Source of the DNA: Aulostomus chinensis
Taxonomy: Eukaryota; Chordata; Actinopteri; Syngnathiformes; Aulostomidae
Direction: 5' to 3'
DNA length: 64,000 nucleotides
Assembly (NCBI GenBank): GCA_037954235.1
Contig: JBBMOA010000017.1
Span: 23,838,527 to 23,902,526 of the forward strand
Under the pieces are notes generated by a model. The model saw only the letters and a program-made list of their open reading frames with translations. It was not told the DNA's origin and did no database searches. Below, piece by piece: positions 49,996 through 64,000 of this stretch; position 1 is the first letter of the stretch, and each line of letters begins with the position of its first letter. A program made the position numbers and the translations under genes.

Positions 49996-52900
49996 GTTAC
50001 CATGGCAACCTTCGGAATGTGAGATATTACCTAGCCTGGGAGGCGGAGCAAAAGATTCTTAACAGCTCATTTTTGTACCACTTAGAACAAACAGTCCAAT
50101 GCAACCATAGACTCATGTGAGGTGCGTGCATACGCGCATGAATCTATGTCATGTCATGGTGTGTGTTTAATTCCAGCATATTGTTGGTAGCTATAGCACG
50201 AGCACTGTTGACACTGGCTGAGAGGAAGCCATCTATCATTCACCTATACATGACACACCGCAGTTATCTGAACTTTCCTGTGAGAAAGTCCATGAAAACT
50301 GAACTGGACTTTTACAAGGATTTCCAAGGGTATTACAGGCCTGCTGTACTTTCCTTCTCTTCATCTTCCTTCCAACCTTACATGCCTTATTCCTCTGTCC
50401 TCACTTTGTCTTTTAACAAGTAGCAAATCTTGCATGATCACCAGTGTTTTCGTCCACACAACCATCCCTCTCATCCACAGAGGGCTGCAGGGGTGATGTA
50501 CTTTTGCAGGCCAATCATGTTTGCGTTGTCACAAACTCCGTCAGCCTAACCCCAATGGAACTTTTACACTGTACTTTGGAATTACTGCAGAAAATAAAGT
50601 CTTTGACAAACACACATTTCTGAGGTCTGACGGCTGATACGTTTTGTTCTGAGAATCTTCCTCAAATGAACACGACGCAATAAAGCTAACATTGGGCTAT
50701 AAACATCTACACCAGGCTCACTGAAGAGCTGGGACATGCTACATACCGCTATGAGATTTATAATGGCTACTGTGACATTTTTGGTGGGACCAGTAACCAT
50801 ATCTGCTCTAAACCTTTAATTCATTTCCCTCCCTGTCAGATGTTTGTCAATATTTCATCCCCAGCTCCCCCCTCCTACTGCACAGATCATTATTCCCACT
50901 GTTTGGTTAGCGTAAATGTAAATTACACTGCTTCATTTATGATTTCTTCATTTACATGTTTAAGCCCTAGAGTCTGCCGGCTGTAGCATACTAACTACTT
51001 TAACAATACAAAATACAAATGTTTGTGGAAGAAACATTTGTTCATTCACACGCTGGGCTTCAAAACACCTTTAGACACAGGGATGATAATTCCATGGAGG
51101 TTTTAACCCTGAAGTGCGATGGTGAAACAAAGCGAAGGTGTTGAGCGTGAGGAAACGGAACCACGACATCCTTCATTCATCAGGCGAATAACCAGGAAAG
51201 CCGAGTGTAAACATGATGTGAAACATGGACCGTCCACAAGCTGAGGGCACGGAAACAGAAATGGAACCCTCAGCTGCTGCAGACGAGCATGTGGCTCCGT
51301 CACTTGAAGAGCTGTGTGGAGCGGAGTGATCGGAAACTTATACTGACACTGCAGTTCTCCAGTTACTGTTATTTTTTTTTTCTTTTCAGTTTATGTTGTC
51401 AGAGTACAACATCTCCTCTGCAGAACGCTGGCTTGTGATCACAACAGAAGAGTTCGGCTCTCTACTCTGGGCAGAGTGAAGCAAATCTGTCTGTTTTGGT
51501 TTGTGCTTACACCCACATGCTTAAACACAATATCCTGCAGTTTGACGAAACTTTTTGCTACAACTGTAGACTGCTACGAGTGTGTGACGGAATGTAGACG
51601 GGAATTAGGCAAACTCAGACTTGTGGCCTGGACAAGAAGCATGTTGTTTAGCCAGTCGGAATATTCTTACTCAAAGGATTCTCAACGTTAATCAACTCAA
51701 ACACTAATCTGTTATTTCTTGAAATCAATGAATAAATTTCCCTTAAAAAGAAAAATCTAATCAATAAAGAGCAGTAGAGAGTACAAAACTGCAAAAATGC
51801 AGTACGCTGGCTTTTAGACTACTCAGAACATTACACATCATTAGAAATTAAAACAAATGTGACACTGAGGAGTCAGCAGATATCCTGGATGTTCGTACGT
51901 GTCGCTGATTCCCTCCACCGCTCCAACTAGATGTGCACCAACTACAGGTAGAAGCACAACGGTGGGTTTTTACCATTGCCGTTTGGTGTTGTACTTCATT
52001 GGTAAGGATTGTGAAAATGATTTTTGTTTGGGAGGGGGAAAAAAAATAGTAGAAGTAGTTTTGACTTAGGGAGACGATGAATATTGCTGAGAAGCACAAA
52101 CATCTCCAAAAAGCATTGGACTTGACGACGAATAACAACCCAGCCAACTATGACAAATTAATTTTATGCTTCTGCATATACAAAAAAGGACTTGCACACA
52201 CAAACTCATCTTTAATTAAATAAACTGGAACAACAGAATTTAACAATGGAGGTGTTTATTTTGTTTGCGTATTCACTCATTTTAATCTTTTCATTGTTGA
52301 GACAAACAAGAACCCAAACTTTCAAGATTATGACAGAAAGTCTCTAGTATTTACACAAAGTTGTTATATCAGCTCACCCTTCAGGTTTGCAGCTGTGAGG
52401 TAAATAATCTGATACGCCACATAATTTATTGAATAATTCAAAATACAGCTGACAATATAATCAGTAACTGCTGTGGCGCTGGCAGGGGACTCGCACTTTA
52501 CAACTCTTCTACTTTACAAAATTTCCATTCCAATTTATTAGGGGGATATTCGCAAAGGTGCTGTCGAACACACGGAAAGTGTCGTGAAATCCAGTGCTCT
52601 GATTCAATAAAGATACTAGCAGCTGGAATATCAATAGAGTACTGTTAAAAAAATAATATTGCATTATTTTACGGGATCAATTTGATTTCACAGCGCACAG
52701 TGGTACTGTAATTGTCACGGCTCAGCTAAAGCTCCTGTGGATTGACGTTAGTTTGGATTTATAATTTCTTTTTCAAATGATTTGACAGATTATGCATGTT
52801 TATTGCTTTGTTCATAAAAACCCCCGACTGGTGTTACATTCACTCCTTCATATTTATTGTAATAGATTACCGAACACATATACGTTAATACTGTAAAATC

Positions 52901-54545
52901 AGAGGGGTTATAGAATAAAGGAGGATTGCTACACCTATTTTGACTTCTACTGCAATACAAAAAGGACTGTTGTGCCATCAAGTACATGAGTGTGAGTGTT
53001 CTTGTGGGTGCTCTCTCATCGCCAGAGGAGACTTGGGGGAGATGCCATCAAAGGCGCTTAATTAATCAAAAGTAACTCAGCTGCAGCGCAGGTGGAACAT
53101 TAAGGAGGAATTCTGGGAAGACCCACAAACTGCCGTGTAGCCAAACACCGCGCCGCAACTCATCATCCTTTTACCCCTGGACGAAGAATCCTCCGCTCTC
53201 TTAACTGCTGCTGGTGTGGGTTAACTTTGTATAAACGGGCTGAGCTTCTGTGTGTAATTTAGCCACGAATCTCTCGTAATTCCTTAAACGAATGTGCGCC
53301 TGGCCGGCTTACCTCAACATTACACACACTCATTGTCCTCATGTTAAGGTCAGGATCAATAGTCTGACTGATTAAGGCTCGATAGCTTGGCAGCAGGCAG
53401 GTTATGGGTACGAGATTGAGTCTGGAAGACATTGGCCCTCAAGAAACCAATCGATCTGACCTTTAATGATCGATGATTCACTCATTTTAAGTGAAAAGCA
53501 TAAGGGAGTTAAAATAGGTTCCCTTAATATCGAAGTGGAGAAATGCATTTCTGTGGCTTTATGGCAAATAAATGCGGGGGTAATTTATAACTGGGCTCCA
53601 TTTTCAGGAACATCAATGCGTGAGAAATGAGAAGTTCTGCATTACTTGTTGGACATGCTATAATCAATCTACATGTGCTGTAATAGTCAGAGGTAACAGC
53701 CAGGCTGCACCGTGGAAAAAGCCATCATTTCATTGTGACTTTCACAAGAGACAGCAAAGACAGACTAGCTGGATAATTGCAGGTTCTTTACTCCTCCAGG
53801 CATGTCTGACAAATGGAACTGCAAGCAGTGGGACACCAAACAATACACACATCCAGCACATACACATACAAAAGACATGGTCCGGGAGAGCTGTCAACAA
53901 CGTAACCTATGAATACTAATTGGATATTCTACTGACAGTATCCTAATTATATCAAAATGAACGCTGAGATAATGGGATTTTTCCCCCCCTTCTGTCATTG
54001 AGAGGTACTCGTAATTGCTTCCCTCTGTTTTATTTGTCCTTTCACTGTAGTTCATTAAATGCGCACGAGGGTGAGAGAGGAGAATGACAATCCGCGCAGC
54101 TTACACACCAAAACACTTATCCAGGGAGGAGGAGCCGGGTCCTGTTGGAATGAGCGAGCCGCTGATCAGGAACCCCAACACGAGACACGGTTTCCAACAT
54201 AAACATGCACTCTTGTTGTGTACATGTTCACAACCGTAGAGCCTTCACCTTCCCTCAGTGTTCCAGTCAAAACGGAATAATTTACAACTTTCATTCATCA
54301 TAAATATTGTTTTTTTTTGTTGGGTTTTTTTCCCTCTGTTTCCCTCAAAGCCTCAAGGCATTTGAACATAAGCAGCTGATCACCACTTTCGATGAAGGTC
54401 AGTGGTTCAGTCTCACACCTGTGGTGATCCACATCAAGAATGACAGCCACAGGAGAAGAATTACCTTCAAACCCTCAGACCTCAGACCTGGCGCAGCTCT
54501 ACCTCGAGGCACCGGCGACGCACAAGACTGAAATCAGTGAGACAA

Positions 54546-54548
<3 letters not shown>
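49996..54548. other. Unannotated intronic stretch
   Basis: LINE similarity fades just above 49995. The rest is AT-rich with short frames and no exon or recognised element. Confidence 0.5.
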
Positions 54549-54592
<44 letters not shown>

Positions 54593-54602
54593 CACACACA
54601 GA
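54549..54602. repeat. (CA)n microsatellite
   Basis: 54 bp with one CG interruption. Confidence 0.97.
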
Positions 54603-60058
<5,456 letters not shown>

Positions 60059-60803
60059 AGACTGGACGTGCGCGATACATCGATTAAATCGATTCATTTG
60101 AATTTACAGTTCAGGAAGATGTGTTGTTATGAAAATCGATTTTTTTATTGCCTATTTTACACGAAAGTCTCAAAAGCGGAACTAATACACTGCAATGCTC
60201 TACACGGGTACATTTGCGGGGCGCACCCAAATGCTGTAGATTCGCAAATGGCAGCGACAGGGGAAGGCCGGCGCTTGTGCCAAGGTAAGGTGTTGCTACC
60301 TGGAATTGGTTCGGTTTTGTTGCGACGGACTTAGAACAAACAAGTGCTCGCTGTGAGGTCAGTTCAAGATCTGCTGCAAGCAAAGGAAGCAGCACGGGAA
60401 ATTTATTCCAGCGCTTAAAGCACACAGGGGAGTGTTTTTTGTTTTTTTTTAATCATTATTGCGTCAGTTTTATCAAAAATGACTCTTGAACTTCAAAGTT
60501 TGAAGGTGTACTGTATCACTGCCAGGCTGAAAATGAGACATGCTCAGAGAAAGCTTTCTAAAAGTTCCAAAAGTGTTTACAATGGTGGGGTTAGTTTGTT
60601 TTTGGCTTGTCAGATTGCGCTTTAACCTTGAAGTAAAACAAAAGGAATTCAGTTAAAACTTGTTTTGAGCCATTTTTTTGTCAACTCGTTTGCTTTTGAG
60701 AAGGGCAGAGAGAAACGATTAAAATTGGAAATCAGATTTGCTTTGTAAAAAAAAAAAAAAAAAAATTGGAGATTTTATTTTTAGGCCCTATCGCCCAGCT
60801 CTA
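60059..60803. mobile_element. Possible hAT-like non-autonomous element
   Basis: The left end reads AGACTGGACGTGCGCGATAC followed by ATCGATTAAATCGATT. The right end, read on the minus strand, begins TAGAGCTGGGCGATAGGGCC. Both resemble the CTGGGCGATA-type ends of common fish hAT elements, but the ends are diverged and no clean duplication is visible. The frames inside on both strands have no transposase motif. An A19-type run lies at 60749-60766. Confidence 0.4.
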
Positions 60804-61861
60804 CTACAGATGACATTATAAACGCATTCATGGGTGAAACTCCAAATTGCAGACAGTGCAGTAAACATTCCCATGGCAACAGAAGACTCCTCCAATCAGA
60901 GGCGTCACCGTTAACACGTCAGGTTTGTGGGTAGTGTTGCAGGTCTTTGAGAATCAGATTAAAGCATGTTTTCTTAAACCAACTCTGATATCAGTAGCTT
61001 ATTCCATCAATAGCTAACCTCCTAGCTCCCGAAATAGAAAAAAAAAACAGTTCACTTAATTACTATGCGAGGAATTTCAAGCATGGAGCCAAATCCAATA
61101 CTGCAGCAGCCACAACAGGGAAGGAACCCTGGGTCCTGTAGTGTATGCAATATTTTATTCTTTACAGTGCATAGCCTCCAAATTATTCATTAGTTGGCAT
61201 CAACATTTACAGCATACTTAAACAATAGCGGCTGATAAGAGCCTGCTTATGGTGACTGAGCTTGTGCTTGATCTCGGTGATTCGTCAGCTTGTGCCTGCA
61301 TCACTTAAAGCTAACGACCGGCATCGTCGGATAAAAGAAACACTGTCCGTTTACAAGCTTCAGAGTTGGACATCTCAGGGCGGGTAAGTTAGGTACTGAA
61401 GAAAACAGCACAAGCAATCCCACAGATCACGGACATTAAGTATTCATCCCTTATTTCCATCCCTTTTAAATTGCAAACGCCAGTGAAAATGTGTGGAGAC
61501 AGCAGCTTGCCCAGCTCAATTATTTAAAACACGGCAACTATATTGCGGCTAACTGGGGGCTTGAACATGATTATGTAAATAGATTTCCTTTGTGCTCTGC
61601 GTTGCCTACCGTCAGTCATGATCGACTTTGGTTTCCATTTTGGCTTTGTTACACAAATTCATGCATGGCCATAACAGCAGCGACGACAGGGTCAGGGAGG
61701 AGGATGCAAAGACCTGACGCTGCTCTGAATTAACTCGCTTCAGCCGTCATTTCTTTCACATTGTGCCGATAACTTACATTTGATCCCTAATCTTATCAGT
61801 TAATCAGTGCTCATCACACCAGCCTGACTGTCTCCTAACCATCAGGGAATTTATGCTACCC
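60804..61861. other. Unannotated intronic stretch
   Basis: No exon or recognised element. Confidence 0.55.
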
Positions 61862-62538
61862 CAGGGTTCCCACTCTATCCCTGAAATTATTTTTCAGGAC
61901 ATTTTCAGCGGCTACAGAGACAAGTGATTATGTCATACACTGCTACATTTCTCTGTCCCCCTCGTACTTTGGAAGTGTTTGTTTCTAAAGTTGTAACTTG
62001 CATTTACCCAGACTGTTTCCATGTTTATTACTCATACATTTGAGGTGCAGTCTTTGGCTATAACTTAGAACAGAGAGGAGGCTGTGGCTGCGGGAGAGAA
62101 AACCTCACGCTCGCGGACCGATAATAGCGACACTTCTCAACTTAGAGTCGCGAGTTTTGTCTCTAGGCACTACTGTAAATCCCTAACGGCGTCTGAAAAG
62201 TCATGAAACTTAGTGACAAAACTAACTGAAAACACTGGGTTGCAGAACCGCTCTAAGCGGAAATGCAAATCTGATTGGCTGGTAGGGTCATGTGGGGCGC
62301 AGCGCAGGCTAGAAGCAGAGAAGCGCAGTGCCCAGAAAAAGGCGACCACACACATGCATGCACATAACTTTTCACCCATTTGCATTCGCTCACAAGGCAG
62401 TGGGAGGATAAATAATTTTCCAGGAAACATTAACCGTTTCCAGGACATTTGCCCTTTTTTCTCATTTTCCATATGTTTTCCATGACGGGAAAATTGGTCG
62501 ATCATTTTCCAGGTTTTCCAGGACGCCTGGGAACCCTG
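61862..62538. mobile_element. Non-autonomous hAT-like element with CAGGGTTCCCA inverted ends
   Basis: The 677-bp unit begins CAGGGTTCCCA and ends TGGGAACCCTG, a perfect 11-bp terminal inverted repeat. The subterminal parts are rich in TTTTCCAGGACA-type words, typical of a fish hAT family. The left flank ends CTACCC and the right flank begins TACCCCCC, so a duplicated TACCC is visible, but the 8-bp duplication expected for hAT is blurred by the poly-C run. The 158-codon minus-strand frame crossing the right end has no transposase motif. Confidence 0.65.
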
Positions 62539-62540
62539 TA

Positions 62541-62571
62541 CCCCCCCCCCCCTCCCCCGGGTTTTTTTTTT
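62541..62571. repeat. Poly-C / poly-T homopolymer cluster
   Basis: C12, T, C5, GGG, then T11, directly beside the hAT-like right end. Confidence 0.95.
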
Positions 62572-63512
62572 TCGGTCTGACTCGGATTCATTTATTCTGA
62601 GTTCAGCTGCACTGTTTAATTTGTCTATTAGAAAGTTTTGGTGCACTCTAATTACTGAAGTGCATGAAGTCCTTCATTCCGTGGCTGCCTGCTTCTGTGA
62701 CTGCACCCAACGTGCCTCCACACCACGAACATCTTGGGTGCCAGAATGAATGAATTTATTTCGCCCTTATATGCTGTGTTAACGCGGAAGTTCCCAAATT
62801 AGGGGAAATAAAGAAAAAGACTGAAAAATAACGGGAAAAGTCCTCTTAAGATAAAATGCTGGTCCGAATGAGCCACAAAAAGCAGACGGTGCTGACATAC
62901 AGGAAGAGCGGTGGCATCTACACGACATGAATGATCAGCCTCACCAATTCTCATCCTTCAGCAGGTTTACGTGATATTAGTCCGGCTGAAACTGGACTTT
63001 TAAAATACCTGAATCCATTTTATTTAGACTGAGAGGGTCCTAAGTTTGGCTACCACGCCCAGTGGATGCAGTAGGCACTTAATTCCTTAGATCAATTATT
63101 CCCTGGTTCTTGTATTCTGGGACGACAACAGTACTCAAATCAAATGGCCCAATCGAGCTCTAGCCTGATTGCACCTGAACATGGAAACCTACTGAGAGCA
63201 GCTCTGCTTCCCCTAAAAACAACACTTTCTGGATGAGAGGGCGTAGAATTACCTACTGTTCCTGTTGCGTTGTTCTGTGGATAATTCTGTGCTCCTTGAA
63301 CGCTGCTTGAGAAATACACCTCGTCGCATTGACTGACTAGTGAGTTGCTGAATGGGCTGAGGGGAGGTTAAGGTGTCAATCATTAAAATCCCTGGGTTGC
63401 ACTTCTAGCTTTGAGACATTAGTCACAGGTTATCCTCCAACCCCTCATGAAAGGTTAAAATATTGTCCCTGAAAATAAAAACAGCATTTCACTGCAGCTA
63501 TTTTAATCTGAT

Positions 63513-63515
<3 letters not shown>
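62572..63515. other. Unannotated intronic stretch
   Basis: No exon or recognised element. Confidence 0.55.

Positions 63516-63569
<54 letters not shown>
63516..63569. repeat. (AC)27 microsatellite
   Basis: 54 bp, uninterrupted. Confidence 0.98.
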
Positions 63570-63571
<2 letters not shown>

Positions 63572-64000
63572 CCTCTCTTAAAACACCAATCATTTCTGTA
63601 GTCCAGTCGCACTAACTCCTTCCTCTTACCAGTCAACATATTTCACTTTTCCAATTTCATCCAGCACTCCACCCATCTGGTCTCAGACTTGTGGCTTGTG
63701 ATGGAAAAAAAAAAACATTTAGGGAAATAAATAGCCCCTTCTGTCCTCCTCCATTTCACCATCACCTCGGGAGATAAGATGACGGGAGCTGTTTTTTTCA
63801 TCTTCCGAGGTATGAAAATGAACGATGCTGGAGGATATGGAAGATTTGAAAGGTGTTGCAGACTACTGGCTCAGTAAACTAGATTCACCTGAGAAAACCT
63901 CATGGAAAATTCATATCTGGATAGTATCTTAACAAACATACCAAACTAATTTGCCGTGTTGCTTCTCAGTTTTAGGTTTTCTTGAGGCAAAGACAGTGAC
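63570..64000. other. Unannotated intronic stretch at the window end
   Basis: Only an A10 run near 63705-63714. No alk exon 3 visible. Confidence 0.55.

Noticed and set aside
62170..62646. Minus-strand frame of 158 codons near the right end
   Set aside because: It runs across the border of the hAT-like element and into its poly-C flank, so it is not a gene, and it has no transposase motif.

Overview
The window looks like vertebrate, most probably teleost fish, nuclear DNA. It has dense (CA)n/(CT)n microsatellites, V-SINE copies of the DANA/Mermaid type, an L2/CR1-type LINE, a Tc1 remnant and hAT-like fragments. It is AT-rich and has no bacterial-style gene packing. Nearly all of it is non-coding.

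The one convincing protein-coding feature is a 205-nt internal exon on the minus strand at 9578-9782. Its 69 codons align almost without gaps to part of the first MAM domain of the receptor tyrosine kinase ALK. From memory of the human gene, the matching exon is exon 4 (about 202 nt, same entry and exit phases). So the window is best read as the end of a very large alk intron 3 (64000 down to 9783), exon 4, and the start of intron 4 (9577 down to 1). I found no other alk exon, which fits the very large 5' introns of this gene. A fish ltk gene cannot be fully excluded.

Layout in plus coordinates: 1-9577 is intron 4, with a V-SINE near 5.6 kb and two dinucleotide repeats. 9578-9782 is the exon. 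9.8-15.5 kb is intron with a strong CTCF-like motif (12.17 kb) and a Tc1 3' remnant (14.7 kb). 15.5-17.2 kb is a compound CT/CA tract and a 1.07-kb GTAT-type array. 21-27.6 kb has several long CA tracts, a minus-strand V-SINE and an L2-type LINE 3' end. 37.5-40 kb has a CA tract and two V-SINEs. 42-43.7 kb has a TG tract and a hAT-like remnant. 48.0-50.0 kb is a dead L2-type LINE with a SINE nested in its 3' end. 54.5-63.6 kb holds CA tracts, an (AT)n(AG)n tract and two hAT-like non-autonomous elements.

I see no undescribed gene system. The most interesting points are the alk exon, CTCF-consensus motifs (one intronic, two carried by the LINE 3' tail), the 20-bp higher-order structure of the tetranucleotide array, and the strand bias of CA/TG tracts relative to transcription.
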